DNA of 64,000 bases, taken from NCBI RefSeq assembly GCF_000495915.1, contig NZ_AOFQ01000007.1:1-64000 (forward strand), written 5' to 3'. Positions 37,636 through 48,709 of this stretch are shown here, in pieces. This DNA comes from Stutzerimonas chloritidismutans AW-1 (lineage in GTDB: Bacteria > Pseudomonadota > Gammaproteobacteria > Pseudomonadales > Pseudomonadaceae). Under the pieces are notes generated by a model. That model saw only the letters and a list, made by a program, of their open reading frames with translations. It did no database searches and was not told the DNA's origin. Every line of letters begins with the position of its first letter. The first letter of the stretch is position 1. Position numbers and translations under genes: made by a program.

Positions 37636-38115
37636 ATGCCCTCGTTCGACGTGGTGTCCGAACTGGACAAGCACGAAGTCACCAACGCGGTCGATAACGC
37701 GATCAAGGAACTGGATCGTCGTTATGATCTGCGCGGCAAAGGCAGCTTCGAACATAAGGATCTGACCGTGCAGCTGACGGCGGACGCCGAGTTCCAATTG
37801 GAGCAGATGCTCGAGATCCTCAAGTTGAGCCTGGTCAAACGCAAGATCGATATCCAGTGCCTGGAGATCAAGGACGCCTACGCTTCCGGCAAGAGCACCA
37901 AGCAGGAAGTGGTGCTGCGCGAGGGCATCGACAAGGAGCTGGCGAAGAAGATCGTCGCCTACATCAAGGATGCCAAGCTCAAGGTGCAGGCCGCCATCCA
38001 GGGTGAGCAGGTACGCGTCACCGGCAAGAAGCGCGACGACTTGCAGGAAGCCATCGCCCTGCTGCGTGGCCACGAATTCGGCATGCCGCTGCAGTTCAAC
38101 AACTTCCGCGACTGA
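37636..38115 (+). CDS. yajQ: YajQ-family nucleotide-binding protein
   Basis: A 159-residue YajQ/UPF0234 protein with the characteristic N-terminus [20 protein letters not shown] and the [18 protein letters not shown] segment. YajQ proteins bind nucleotides, and the Xanthomonas and Pseudomonas members have been reported as c-di-GMP effectors that bind partner regulators. A GGAGGA site precedes ATG 37636, which is why the upstream in-frame start at 37600 is rejected. It stands alone, divergent from the dead-GGDEF response regulator. Confidence 0.93.
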   Translation: MPSFDVVSELDKHEVTNAVDNAIKELDRRYDLRGKGSFEHKDLTVQLTADAEFQLEQMLEILKLSLVKRKIDIQCLEIKDAYASGKSTKQEVVLREGIDKELAKKIVAYIKDAKLKVQAAIQGEQVRVTGKKRDDLQEAIALLRGHEFGMPLQFNNFRD

Positions 38116-38204
38116 TCCTCCCTCCGCGCCTCGGCGCGTGCATTCATCCCCCGCTTTCCATCGGTGCTCGCGCTGCGGGCACCGATCCTCACAAGGAGTA
38201 ATCC

Positions 38205-39029
38205 ATGGACCTGAGCGTCGACTACCTGGTCGATCTTTCCGAATCCTGGCTGCCTGTGGTGCTGCAATACGGTGCCCAGGTGACCCTGGCGATATTGACC
38301 CTGCTGCTCGGCTGGTGGTTGATCAACACCCTGACCGGCAAGGTCGCCAGCCTGCTGCAGCGTCGTCATGTGGATCCGACTCTGCATGGTTTCATCGGCA
38401 GCCTCGCCAGCATCGTGCTCAAGGTGCTGCTGCTGGTCAGCGTGGCTTCGATGATCGGCGTGGAGACCACCTCGTTCATCGCCGTGATCGGTGCTGCCGG
38501 CCTGGCCATCGGTCTGGCGTTGCAGGGCAGCCTGGCGAACTTCGCTGGCGGCGTGCTGATTCTGCTGTTCCGTCCGATTCGGGTCGGCGAGTGGATCGAA
38601 GCCCAGGGCGTAGCGGGCACCGTGCATTCCATCCAGATATTCCATACGGTGCTCAAGTCTGCTGACAACAAGACCATCGTGGTGCCCAACGGCAGTCTGT
38701 CCAACGGTCATATCACCAATTACTCCCGCGAACCGCGGCGTCGTGCCGATATCAACGTCGGCATCGATTACGGCGCAGACATCAAGCTTGCGCGGCAGAT
38801 ACTGCTGGAAATCGCGCAGGACGAGCGCGTGTTGCGCGACCCCGAGCCGGTGGTATTTGTCACTGGGCTGGGTGACAGTTCGGTCAATCTGTCGTTGCGG
38901 GTCTGGGTCGCGACCGGTGATTTCTGGCCGGTGACCTTCGGTTTCACCGAACTGGTGAAGGAGCGTTTCGACGAGGCGGGGATCGGCATTCCGTTTCCGC
39001 AGCGCGTGGTGCACCTGGTTCAGAGCTGA
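38205..39029 (+). CDS. mscS: Small-conductance mechanosensitive channel MscS
   Basis: A 274-residue MscS channel, which opens under membrane tension to release solutes on osmotic downshock. There are three TM helices in the first 120 residues; TM3, lining the pore, is the Gly/Ala-rich VIGAAGLAIGLALQGSLANFAGG. The beta domain follows with the conserved VPNGSLSNGHITNYS. Length and motifs match E. coli MscS. A clear AAGGAG lies 7 bases before the ATG. It ends in a hairpin shared with the convergent ampG. Confidence 0.96.
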   Translation: MDLSVDYLVDLSESWLPVVLQYGAQVTLAILTLLLGWWLINTLTGKVASLLQRRHVDPTLHGFIGSLASIVLKVLLLVSVASMIGVETTSFIAVIGAAGLAIGLALQGSLANFAGGVLILLFRPIRVGEWIEAQGVAGTVHSIQIFHTVLKSADNKTIVVPNGSLSNGHITNYSREPRRRADINVGIDYGADIKLARQILLEIAQDERVLRDPEPVVFVTGLGDSSVNLSLRVWVATGDFWPVTFGFTELVKERFDEAGIGIPFPQRVVHLVQS

Positions 39030-39048
39030 GGTCTTGCCTGAACGAAGC

Positions 39049-39077
39049 GAAGCCGGCATTTGCCGGCTTCGTCGTTT
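39049..39077 (+). terminator. Hairpin between convergent mscS and ampG
   Basis: GAAGCCGGC (39049-39057) and GCCGGCTTC (39062-39070) pair around the loop ATTT, followed by GTCGTTT. It can work for mscS and, read on the other strand, for ampG. Confidence 0.6.
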
Positions 39078-39089
39078 CTGCTTGTCGCC

Positions 39090-40790
39090 TCAGGAATGTT
39101 CGGAGGCTGTTTCGTGCGGCGTGTCGTCCGGCTGCTGGCGGGTTCTGCGCCACTGCCAGACGATCAGAATCAGCGTCGGCACACCGAGCAACGCGGTGAC
39201 CAGGAAGAAGTCGCTGTAGCCGAGGTGTTCCACCATGACCCCGGAGTAGCCACCCAGCAGACGGGGCAGCAACAGCATGAGCGAACTCAGCAGGGCGTAT
39301 TGGGTGGCCGAGAACTTCAGGTTGGTCAGGCTGGACAGATAGGCGACGAAGGCGGTGGAGGCGAGGCCGCCGCTGAAGTTGTCGCAGGAGATGGTGACGA
39401 TCAACATGTTCAGATTCGCGCCCATCTCTACCAGCAGCATGAACATCAGGTTGGTCGCTGCCGAGGCGACTCCGCCGATGAACAGGATTGGCAGGATGCT
39501 GAAACGCACGATAAGCAAGCCGCCGAAGGCCGCGCCGAGCAGCGTCATCACCAGACCGAACAGCTTGCTGACGCTGGCGATCTCGTCCTTGGAAAAACCC
39601 TGATCGATGTAGAACACGTTGGCCATCACGCCCATCACCGTATCCGACATTCGGTAGGTGGCGATCAGCCCCAACAGCAGCAGCGCCTGCCAGCGGTAGC
39701 GCAGGATGAAGTCGGTGATCGGCGTCAGCACCGGCCCCATCAGGATGCGCCCAGGTGCCGAGAGGCAGCCCCAGCAGATCAGCAGGTACATGGTGCCGCG
39801 CGGCCAGTAACCGCCCCAGTAGGACTGGAACATGCCGGTGGTCGACACCATGAGGATGATCAGCACGATCACCGATACCGCCTGGTGGGCGAAGTCGAAG
39901 CGCGCCGGTCGCTGGCGTTGCTTGGCTTGGCTGAAAATATGGCGTACCGGCACGAACAGCGCCCGGCCCATCGGCGAAATGCTGCCGAGGATGAATAGTG
40001 CATACAGCGTCGCTCGCGGCCAGGCCTGGGCGATCAGTGCGTTGATCATCGCCGGTATCGAGATCAGCAGCACCAGTAGCAGACCGACTGCAGCGAGCTG
40101 GTGATTGAAGCTGTAGCGCGAGGGCTCGTTGGGTAGCGGCGGGGCGGCGTCCGGCTCGCGGATCACCAGGCTGGTGATCAACCCCGGAAGGATCAACAGG
40201 GCGAAGGCGAAATAGGTCGTGGTCCAGGCGGCCTGGTTGTAGTCGAGGCTGCTCGAGCCCAGCCATTCGGCGAGGAAGAGCGCGCCGGCGCTGGCGAGCA
40301 GCATGGCGATGCGATAGCCAGTCATGTAACTGGCTGCCAGGGTCGCCTGCAACTTGTCCTCGGCGATCTCCAGGCGATAGGCATCGATGGCGATGTCCTG
40401 GGTAGCCGACGAAAACGCCACGACCACCGCCAGGGCGATGAGCATCGTGAGGTTGTATTGCGGGTTGCACAGGGCCATGCCAACCAGGCCGATGGCGATC
40501 AGCGCCTGCGACAGCACCAGCCAGGAGCGTCTGCGCCCGAGCGCGCCGATCCAGGGCAGTCGCCACTGGTCGAGCATCGGCGACCAGACCCATTTGAATG
40601 CATACGCCAGGCTGATCCAGCTGGCAAAGCCGATGGTTTCCCGCGAGACGCCCGCTTCGCGCAGCCAGACCGACAGCGTGGAGAACACCAGAACGGCGGG
40701 AAGACCCGCAGCGAAACCCAGCAACAGCAGGGCCAGCGTAGCGGGGCTGGCGTAGGCGGCTAGCGCATCGCGCCAGGTTTCACGGGACAT
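39090..40790 (-). CDS. ampG: Muropeptide permease AmpG
   Basis: AmpG imports GlcNAc-anhydro-MurNAc peptides released during cell-wall turnover and feeds recycling and AmpC beta-lactamase induction. The 566-residue major-facilitator protein has hydrophobic segments throughout; the N-terminal LLLGFAAGLPAVLVFSTLSVWL is characteristic of AmpG, as is FASWISLAYAFKWVWSPMLDQ. The length is similar to P. aeruginosa AmpG and longer than the E. coli protein. It is convergent with mscS and upstream of no other minus-strand gene in a tight spacing. Confidence 0.94.
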   Translation of the reverse strand: MSRETWRDALAAYASPATLALLLLGFAAGLPAVLVFSTLSVWLREAGVSRETIGFASWISLAYAFKWVWSPMLDQWRLPWIGALGRRRSWLVLSQALIAIGLVGMALCNPQYNLTMLIALAVVVAFSSATQDIAIDAYRLEIAEDKLQATLAASYMTGYRIAMLLASAGALFLAEWLGSSSLDYNQAAWTTTYFAFALLILPGLITSLVIREPDAAPPLPNEPSRYSFNHQLAAVGLLLVLLISIPAMINALIAQAWPRATLYALFILGSISPMGRALFVPVRHIFSQAKQRQRPARFDFAHQAVSVIVLIILMVSTTGMFQSYWGGYWPRGTMYLLICWGCLSAPGRILMGPVLTPITDFILRYRWQALLLLGLIATYRMSDTVMGVMANVFYIDQGFSKDEIASVSKLFGLVMTLLGAAFGGLLIVRFSILPILFIGGVASAATNLMFMLLVEMGANLNMLIVTISCDNFSGGLASTAFVAYLSSLTNLKFSATQYALLSSLMLLLPRLLGGYSGVMVEHLGYSDFFLVTALLGVPTLILIVWQWRRTRQQPDDTPHETASEHS

Positions 40791-40829
40791 ACATCGAGGA
40801 TCTGTGCAGTTTTGGACGAAGCGCGCACT

Positions 40830-41189
40830 CTAACCGCTGTGCTCCGTCGAATGCCAGCCGTGCCGACGCATGTCCACCCGGTCGTTGATGATGGTCAGCC
40901 CTTCAGCCCGCAGGCGCATGCGCTGCTCGTGCCCGGCAGGGGAACCGGCCGGCAGGCTGAGCCGTCCGCCGGCAGCGATCACCCGGTGCCAGGGCAGGCT
41001 GGTGCCGTCGGGCAGCTGAGACATCAACCGGCCAACCCAGCGGGCCGCGCGACCGAGTCCGGCCATGGCGGCCAGTTCGCCGTAGCTCACCACCTTACCC
41101 GGCGGTATCTGCGACATTACCAGATAAACAGCGGCACGCCGTGCATCGGCGTCGGCAGCAGGTGGCAGCAGTGGTGGAAGGTCGGCCAT
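40830..41189 (-). CDS. Alkyltransferase-like (ATL) DNA-damage recognition protein
   Basis: A 119-residue protein of the MGMT/Ogt DNA-binding fold. The helix-turn-helix part (IPPGKVVSYGELAAMAGLGRAARWVGRLM) is well conserved, but the alkyl-acceptor PCHRV is PWHRV here (Pro66-Trp67-His68), so it cannot take the alkyl group. ATL proteins bind O6-alkylguanine and hand it to nucleotide excision repair (established for E. coli and yeast members). A GGAG lies about 8 bases before the ATG. Confidence 0.92.
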   Translation of the reverse strand: MADLPPLLPPAADADARRAAVYLVMSQIPPGKVVSYGELAAMAGLGRAARWVGRLMSQLPDGTSLPWHRVIAAGGRLSLPAGSPAGHEQRMRLRAEGLTIINDRVDMRRHGWHSTEHSG

Positions 41190-41326
41190 GACAGGTACTC
41201 CGGTGCAGGCAGGCGTACTGCGCGCCGAACTAGTGCTCCATTCGGCGGTCTTTGCTTGCTGTAGTTAAACGCATAGGGATAATGCCAGCCTTTCAACCGC
41301 CTTCGACCAGATTTTCAGCACATAAT

Positions 41327-42331
41327 ATGTTCTCCAGAACCCTGCTTTGCGTGACCCTTTCCGCGATTGCCCTGCCTTCGTTCGCCGACACCGTGTGGTT
41401 GAAGAATGGTGATCGTCTGACCGGCAAGATCAGTGTGCTCGACGGCGGCAAGCTGCTCATCGAAACCGAATACGGCGGCTCGATTCCGCTGAAGTGGAGC
41501 AAGATCGCCACGCTGGAAAGCGACCAGAAGCTTCTGATCAAGCAGAACGACGTGACCGGCGAGGTCGCGCAGTCGCTGCAGGCAGCCGACGAGGGCAAGG
41601 TTGTCATCGCCAATGGTGCCGCGCCGCGCACGGTGGAATTGGCAAGCATCACGCAGATCATCCATCCCAAGCCGTTGATCCAGGATTTCACCTGGAGTGG
41701 CAATGTCGACGTGGCGATGGATTACAAGCGTGCCGAAACCGACACCGATGACTACGACGTTTCCTTCGACACCAAGGCGCGCCATGGGCTCTGGCGCCAC
41801 AACGGTACCGGTAACTACAACCGTGAATATCGCGATGGAGTGACGGTCACCGACAACTGGGATGCCGAATATGCGCTGGACCGCTTCCTCGACGAACACT
41901 GGTTCTGGCAGGGGCGTCTGAGCTACAAGCGCGACCAGATCGAAGATGTCCGTCGTCAGCGCACCATCGGTACCGGCCCGGGTTATCAGTTCTGGGACAA
42001 CGAGCTTGGCGCGTTCTCGCTGGCGGCGTTGTTCAACCGCAGCGACTACGAATTCGCCGACGGCGACAAGGAGAACTTCTACCTGGCGGCGATGAAGTGG
42101 GACTACAACCGCTACCTGGTGGGCAAGACCTTCGAGCTGTTCAGCACCGGTGAGCTTGGCAAGCCGCTGGAAAATGTCGCCGACTATGCCCTGGATGCCG
42201 AGGTTGGCCTGCGTTACAAGGTCACCGACTGGGCCTCGCTGAACATGAAGGCAGAGAAGGACATCATCAGTGGTGCCGACAGCGACCTCGACGAGACCCG
42301 CTACAGCATCGGGTTCGGTGTAGGCTGGTAA
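41327..42331 (+). CDS. DUF481-family outer-membrane protein
   Basis: A 334-residue secreted protein with a signal peptide (MFSRTLLCVTLSAIALPSFA). The N-terminal part (WLKNGDRLTGKISVLDGGKL to about 110) has an Sm-like/SH3-like strand pattern, and the rest (from SGNVDVAMDYKRAE) is a DUF481 beta-barrel ending in YSIGFGVGW, consistent with outer-membrane insertion. Function unknown. ATG 41327 is used because it starts the signal peptide, although it lacks a Shine-Dalgarno; ATG 41282 is an alternative. Confidence 0.85.
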   Translation: MFSRTLLCVTLSAIALPSFADTVWLKNGDRLTGKISVLDGGKLLIETEYGGSIPLKWSKIATLESDQKLLIKQNDVTGEVAQSLQAADEGKVVIANGAAPRTVELASITQIIHPKPLIQDFTWSGNVDVAMDYKRAETDTDDYDVSFDTKARHGLWRHNGTGNYNREYRDGVTVTDNWDAEYALDRFLDEHWFWQGRLSYKRDQIEDVRRQRTIGTGPGYQFWDNELGAFSLAALFNRSDYEFADGDKENFYLAAMKWDYNRYLVGKTFELFSTGELGKPLENVADYALDAEVGLRYKVTDWASLNMKAEKDIISGADSDLDETRYSIGFGVGW

Positions 42332-42360
42332 GCAAATCCCGTACGTCACGCATATATAAG

Positions 42361-42390
42361 AAAGGCAGCCAGATGGCTGCCTTTCTTTTT
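42361..42390 (+). terminator. Intrinsic terminator after the DUF481 gene
   Basis: AAAGGCAGCC (42361-42370) and GGCTGCCTTT (42375-42384) pair around AGAT, followed by C and five T. It lies between convergent genes and probably serves both. Confidence 0.88.
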
Positions 42391-42405
42391 GCTCTGACGA
42401 CACGC

Positions 42406-43164
42406 TCAGAGGCGCAGGCCGCCGTCGAGTTCGAGAATGCGCCCAGTGTAATAGTCGTTCTCGAAGATGTACGCCACCGAATGGGCGATCTCGGCCGGCT
42501 TGCCCATGCGCCTGAGCGGGATGCCGGAGGTCATCTTCTCCAGCGCTTCGGGTTTCATGCTGGCAACCATCTCCGTCTCGATGAAGCCCGGCGCCACGCC
42601 CGCAACGCGGATGCCGTAACGCGCCAGCTCCTTGGCCCAGACCACTGTGGCCGAGGCCACGCCGGCCTTGGCGGCGGAGTAGTTGGTCTGGCCCATGTTG
42701 CCGGCGCGGGAGATCGAGGAGATGTTGATGATCGCGCCCTCGCTTTTGAGCTCGACCATCTTCGCCGCGACCTCGCGGGTGCAGAGGAACACTCCGGTCA
42801 GGTTGACATCGATCACCGCTTGCCACTGCGCCACGCTCATCTTGCTGATCTCGCCGTCCTTGACCTTGAGCAGCAGACCGTCGCGCAGGATGCCGGCGTT
42901 GTTCACCAGGCCATGCAGGCCGTCGAAATCCTCGGCGACGCGCGCAACCATGTCGCTGACCTGCTCTTCAATGGCGACGTTGCATAGGTAGGCGCGGGCG
43001 TCACCGCCAGCGGCCTTGCAGGCCGCGACCGCCTCATCCAGACGCTCCTGATTCAGGTCCACCAGTGCCAGCCGCGCGCCCTTGCTCGCCAGGTACTCGC
43101 CCATGGCGCGGCCGAGGCCCTGGCCGCCGCCGGTGACGATGATGACTTTGTCTTGAAGGTGCAT
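42406..43164 (-). CDS. SDR-family oxidoreductase (FabG-like)
   Basis: A 252-residue classical short-chain dehydrogenase with the nucleotide loop TGGGQGLG (11-18), NNAG (88-91), and catalytic Ser149, Tyr162 and Lys166 (NYSAAK). The whole length and the tail [16 protein letters not shown] are FabG-like; it may be a 3-oxoacyl-ACP reductase paralogue, since the usual fabG sits in the fatty-acid cluster. ATG 43164 is preferred over 43176 because GGAG precedes it at good spacing. It is divergent from the HugZ-like gene. Confidence 0.88.
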   Translation of the reverse strand: MHLQDKVIIVTGGGQGLGRAMGEYLASKGARLALVDLNQERLDEAVAACKAAGGDARAYLCNVAIEEQVSDMVARVAEDFDGLHGLVNNAGILRDGLLLKVKDGEISKMSVAQWQAVIDVNLTGVFLCTREVAAKMVELKSEGAIINISSISRAGNMGQTNYSAAKAGVASATVVWAKELARYGIRVAGVAPGFIETEMVASMKPEALEKMTSGIPLRRMGKPAEIAHSVAYIFENDYYTGRILELDGGLRL

Positions 43165-43264
43165 GCCTATCTCCATGTGGTCGTTCTGCTGCGGGAACGA
43201 CGCCCGCCGGGGAAACCGTTATGCTGGGCGCCCGTCGATCCGGACCCGTCTCGAGGAGCCTCAG

Positions 43265-43972
43265 GTGAGCGCCGAAGCCAGCAAGCATGCCCGACAACTC
43301 CTGCTCAAGGAATACCGCGGCGTGCTCTCCACCCATTCCCAGGCCATGCCCGGCTTTCCGTTCGGCTCGGTAGTGCCTTACTGCCTGGACGCCAATGGCT
43401 GGCCGCTGATCCTGATCAGCCGCATCGCCCAGCACACGCGCAATCTGAAGGCCGACGGGCGGTGCTCGCTGCTGGTCGGCGAACGCGGCGCCGAGGATGT
43501 GCAGGCGGCCGGTCGACTCACGCTGCTTGCCGAAGCCCGTCAGCTCGCTGAGCCCGCTGCAATCGAGTCGGCGGCACAGCGCTACTACCGCTACTTTCCC
43601 GAGTCGCGCGACTACCATCGTGTGCATGACTTCGATTTCTGGATGCTGGAGCCGGTGCGCTGGCGCTACATCGGCGGCTTTGGCGCCATTCACTGGCTGG
43701 ACCACGTCGCGCTGGCCAATCCCTTCGCGATCGAAAGCGGCGAGGTGGAGCAGGGCATGGTCGAGCACATGAACGATGACCACGCCGCTGCCATCGCCCG
43801 CTATGTCGAACAGGCCGGGGTGCGTCAGAGCGCGCCAGCGCAAATGGTCGGGATCGATAGCGAGGGCTTCCATCTGCGTATCGGCCAGGCACTGCATTGG
43901 CTGGCGTTTCCGGAACCATGCGAAACGCCAATGGCGGTGCGCCAGGCGCTGGTTGCCATGGCGCGAGGTTGA
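43265..43972 (+). CDS. HugZ-type pyridoxamine-5'-phosphate-oxidase-fold protein
   Basis: A 235-residue protein with an N-terminal split-barrel FMN-binding-like domain (PFGSVVPYCLD, ISRIAQHTRNL) and a C-terminal DUF2470 domain (VEHMNDDHAAAI, about 171-235), the architecture of the HugZ/HutZ heme-utilisation family. Some members degrade heme, others do not, and no heme-uptake genes lie nearby, so the activity is uncertain. It starts with GTG at 43265, 7 bases after GAGGAG; the frame upstream does not look coding. Confidence 0.85.
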   Translation: MSAEASKHARQLLLKEYRGVLSTHSQAMPGFPFGSVVPYCLDANGWPLILISRIAQHTRNLKADGRCSLLVGERGAEDVQAAGRLTLLAEARQLAEPAAIESAAQRYYRYFPESRDYHRVHDFDFWMLEPVRWRYIGGFGAIHWLDHVALANPFAIESGEVEQGMVEHMNDDHAAAIARYVEQAGVRQSAPAQMVGIDSEGFHLRIGQALHWLAFPEPCETPMAVRQALVAMARG

Positions 43973-44103
43973 GGGGATTCAGTTTCGCTTCAGCCGTGTC
44001 GCGCATAATCCGGTTACAGGCCGATTGTCACCCGGGTTGAATTAGACCCCTCCTGCCGCCATCTACAGAGGACTGGAAGCTGATCTTCCGTCAAGGACCA
44101 TCG

Positions 44104-44562
44104 ATGCGAATCTTCTTTGTACTGTTTCTGTTGTTTCCGCTGGCCGAGCTGTATGTGCTGATCAAGGTCGGCGGCTCCATTGGCGCGCTGGCGACCATCC
44201 TGCTGCTGGTGCTCAGTGGCATCGCCGGCATTCTGCTGCTGCGCCTGGCGGGTTTCGCCACCGCCTGGCGCGCCCGCGAACGTCTGGCCCGCGGTGAACT
44301 GCCCGAGCGCGAGATGCTGCAGGGGCTGATGATGGCCATTGGCGGTGGCTTGCTGTTCCTGCCCGGTTTCATCAGCGATGTGCTGGCGCTGGTTGTGCTT
44401 TTCCCACCGACACGCAACTTCCTGTTCCGCCAGATCAACCGGCGGATCGAGGCGCAGGTGCGCCGCCAGCGTGCTTTTGCCGACGATCTGCAGGCGCGCT
44501 CCAACCCGCAACGGCCGAATGTGATCGAAGGCGAGTGGGAGCGCAATGACCGCGACCGCTAA
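44104..44562 (+). CDS. fxsA: FxsA-family membrane protein
   Basis: A 152-residue inner-membrane protein with three or four TM segments: FFVLFLLFPLAELYVLI, ALATILLLVLSGIAGILLL and MAIGGGLLFLPGFISDVLAL, the last holding the FxsA signature LPGFISD. A basic cytoplasmic tail follows. E. coli FxsA (suppressor of F exclusion of phage T7) is the name-giving member; the physiological role is unclear. It lies upstream of groES as in P. aeruginosa but ends in its own terminator. Confidence 0.9.
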   Translation: MRIFFVLFLLFPLAELYVLIKVGGSIGALATILLLVLSGIAGILLLRLAGFATAWRARERLARGELPEREMLQGLMMAIGGGLLFLPGFISDVLALVVLFPPTRNFLFRQINRRIEAQVRRQRAFADDLQARSNPQRPNVIEGEWERNDRDR

Positions 44563-44579
44563 GCTGCTCAGCCGACAAT

Positions 44580-44610
44580 CCGGCATGCCATCAGGCATGC
44601 CGGTTTCGTT
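44580..44610 (+). terminator. Intrinsic terminator of fxsA
   Basis: CCGGCATGCC (44580-44589) and GGCATGCCGG (44594-44603) form a perfect 10-bp stem with a 4-base loop, followed by TTTCGTTT. Confidence 0.8.
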
Positions 44611-44638
44611 TGTGGCCATGAAAATTTCATCTGCGCCC

Positions 44639-44667
44639 CTTGAAATGCACTTGAACGCCCGCATGTA
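44639..44667 (+). promoter_or_regulatory. Heat-shock (sigma-32) promoter candidate of groESL
   Basis: CTTGAAA (44639-44645) matches the sigma-32 -35 consensus exactly, and CCCGCATGT (44658-44666), 12 bases further, resembles the -10 CCCCATNT with one extra base. It lies about 140 bases upstream of the groES start, in the 247-base region after fxsA. No CIRCE repeat was seen. Confidence 0.6.
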
Positions 44668-44809
44668 GCGGACACCGCAAGGTCGCTGTCGTGTTCGACA
44701 GTCCGTCTTCTGCGGCTCGCATTGCGGGCCGCAACCGGCACCGCCGGATTTGCCCAACCCGCCGATGAAGATCATCGGCATGGAACAACTCTACTAGGAG
44801 AGATCGACA

Positions 44810-45103
44810 ATGAAGCTTCGTCCTCTGCATGACCGCGTCGTGATTCGTCGCAGCGAAGAAGAAACCAAGACCGCAGGCGGCATCGTCCTGCCGGGCTCCG
44901 CTGCCGAGAAGCCGAACCGTGGCGAAGTCGTTGCTGTGGGTACCGGCCGCGTGCTGGACAACGGCGAAGTACGCGCCCTGGCCGTGAAGGTCGGCGACAA
45001 GGTGGTGTTCGGCCCTTATTCGGGTAGCAACACCGTCAAGGTTGACGGCGAAGACCTGCTGGTGATGAGCGAGAACGAAATTCTCGCTGTCGTCGAAGCC
45101 TGA
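44810..45103 (+). CDS. groES: Co-chaperonin GroES
   Basis: GroES is the heptameric lid of the GroEL folding chamber. It is 97 residues, the standard length, starting [20 protein letters not shown], with the mobile GroEL-binding loop [18 protein letters not shown] and the C-terminal [16 protein letters not shown]. It is 49 bases upstream of groEL; AGGAG lies at 44796-44800. Confidence 0.98.
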   Translation: MKLRPLHDRVVIRRSEEETKTAGGIVLPGSAAEKPNRGEVVAVGTGRVLDNGEVRALAVKVGDKVVFGPYSGSNTVKVDGEDLLVMSENEILAVVEA

Positions 45104-45140
45104 TCGCCCCGCGAATCTCCGTAAATAATTCACGAATTGA

Positions 45141-46802
<1,662 letters not shown>

Positions 46803-46830
46803 GCCGACCGGCTCTTAGCTACAAAAAGAA

Positions 46831-46854
46831 CCCCGCCTCGTGCGGGGTTTTTTT
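46831..46854 (+). terminator. Intrinsic terminator of groESL
   Basis: CCCCGC (46831-46836), loop CTCGT, GCGGGG (46842-46847), then seven T (46848-46854). The group II intron copy 2 starts three bases later. Confidence 0.9.
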
Positions 46855-47287
46855 ATGGTGCGCCAGGCATGGCGCGTAGCGCCGTGACTGGCGCTGTCGG
46901 GTTCACTGTGGTGGTGAGCCTGGCGACTTGGAGGTGAAAGTCCTCTACACACCCGGCAAGGGGAAGTGTTAGCTGAAGGCAAGGGTGTCGCGGGCGACTG
47001 CGAATCTGAAGGAAGCCCGAGGCAAAATGCTGGCCTGACGAACAGGAAGCGGATGAGGCGGCGCAGCGGGGTGAGGTGGCCATAATCGCCAAAGCCCGAT
47101 ACTTGCACGGAACGCTGCGACGTAGATCCGACAGGCATAAGCAGGAAGGTCGCGCGAATTACCCTGGGAGATCTGTACGCTTGCCATTGTGCTACCGATT
47201 GTCGAGAGGCGACGGGATGGGCGTGCAGAAGTCAGCCGAGGCCGTAGTAAGTGGCGGTCAACCACGCCATCAAGGGCCGAACAGGTC

Positions 47288-48709
47288 ATGCCGCCAGTAG
47301 GCGTCAGCGTCTCGTCGATAACCGAAATGCAGAAATTTCTCCAAGAGAAGACTGTCACCCCGAGTCCCGGCCAGAGGCCGAGGATGACGCCTGACAGCGC
47401 AGAGGTATCGGCGGCGTCGGTGACGTGGATGAACGCGGAGCCGGACACGCTGATGGAGCGGGTGCTTGCACCGGCGAATCTCAAGCGTGCGTATCAGCGC
47501 GTGGTCAGCAACAAGGGGGCGCCGGGTGCCGATGGCATGACGGTCGCCGACTTGGCAGGCTACGTGAAACAGTATTGGCCCATCCTGAAGGTCAGGCTGC
47601 TGGCAGGTGAATACCATCCCCAGGCAGTGCGGGCGGTCGAAATTCCCAAACCGCAGGGCGGTATGCGGCAACTGGGCATTCCCAGTGTCGTGGATCGCCT
47701 GATCCAGCAAGCCCTGCTGCAACAGCTCACGCCGATCTTCGATCCGCTGTTCTCGGACTATAGCTACGGCTTCCGTCCGGGCAGAAGCGCTCACCAGGCT
47801 GTCGAGATGGCCCGCACCCATGTGGCGGCGGGTCATAGGTGTTGCGTGGAACTCGATCTGGAGAAGTTCTTTGATCGGGTCAACCACGACATCCTGATGT
47901 TCTGTGTTGAGCGCCATGTCGAAGACAAACAGGTGCTCAGACTCATCCGCCGTTACCTCGAAGCGGGCGTCATGTCGGACGGGGTTGTCAGCCATCGGCA
48001 GGAGGGGGCGCCGCAAGGCGGCCCGCTTTCGCCGCTGCTGTCGAACATCCTGCTCGATGAACTCGACCGTGAGTTGGAGCGGCGAGGCCATCGCTTCGTG
48101 CGCTATGCCGATGACGCGAACATTTATGTCCGTAGTCCGCGTGCTGGCGAACGAGTGCTGGCCAGTGTCGAGCGGTTCCTGAATCACCGTCTGAAACTGA
48201 GACTGAATCGGGACAAGAGTCGCGTGGCTGGGTCGTGGAAATGCGACTACCTGGGGTATGGGATGAGTTGGCACTCGCTGCCTAGACTGCGAGTGGCAAC
48301 CATGAGCCTGCGCCGTGTGCGCGACCGTCTCAGGGAACTGCTGCGAGGGGTGCGGGGCCACAAGATGGCGAATGTCATCGAGCGGGTAAACCCGGTGCTG
48401 CGAGGCTGGGCAGGCTACTTCAAGCTCAGCCAGAGCAAGCGTCCACTGGAAGAGCTGGATGGCTGGGTCAGGCACAAACTTCGCTGTGTCATCTGGCGGC
48501 AATGGAAGCAGCCCTCTACGAGGGCGCGCAACCTGATGCGCCTGGGATTGAGCGAGGAGCGTGCCTGCAAGTCGGCCTTCAATGGCCGAGGCCCGTGGTG
48601 GAACTCAGGAGCGCCGCATATGAATCAGGCGCTGCCGAAGAAGCTATGGGACAGACTTGGACTGGTCTCGATACTGGATACGATCAATCGGCTTAACCGC
48701 ATGGCCTGA
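47288..48709 (+). CDS. Group II intron reverse transcriptase/maturase, copy 2
   Basis: Identical in sequence to the copy 1 protein: RT blocks with catalytic YADD (273-276 from this start), maturase domain X, no endonuclease domain. All overlapping frames on both strands also translate identically in the two copies, which implies DNA identity over the coding part. The start has the same ambiguity as in copy 1 (47288, 47327 or 47384). Its stop TGA overlaps the beginning of intron domain V. Confidence 0.93.
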   Translation: MPPVGVSVSSITEMQKFLQEKTVTPSPGQRPRMTPDSAEVSAASVTWMNAEPDTLMERVLAPANLKRAYQRVVSNKGAPGADGMTVADLAGYVKQYWPILKVRLLAGEYHPQAVRAVEIPKPQGGMRQLGIPSVVDRLIQQALLQQLTPIFDPLFSDYSYGFRPGRSAHQAVEMARTHVAAGHRCCVELDLEKFFDRVNHDILMFCVERHVEDKQVLRLIRRYLEAGVMSDGVVSHRQEGAPQGGPLSPLLSNILLDELDRELERRGHRFVRYADDANIYVRSPRAGERVLASVERFLNHRLKLRLNRDKSRVAGSWKCDYLGYGMSWHSLPRLRVATMSLRRVRDRLRELLRGVRGHKMANVIERVNPVLRGWAGYFKLSQSKRPLEELDGWVRHKLRCVIWRQWKQPSTRARNLMRLGLSEERACKSAFNGRGPWWNSGAPHMNQALPKKLWDRLGLVSILDTINRLNRMA

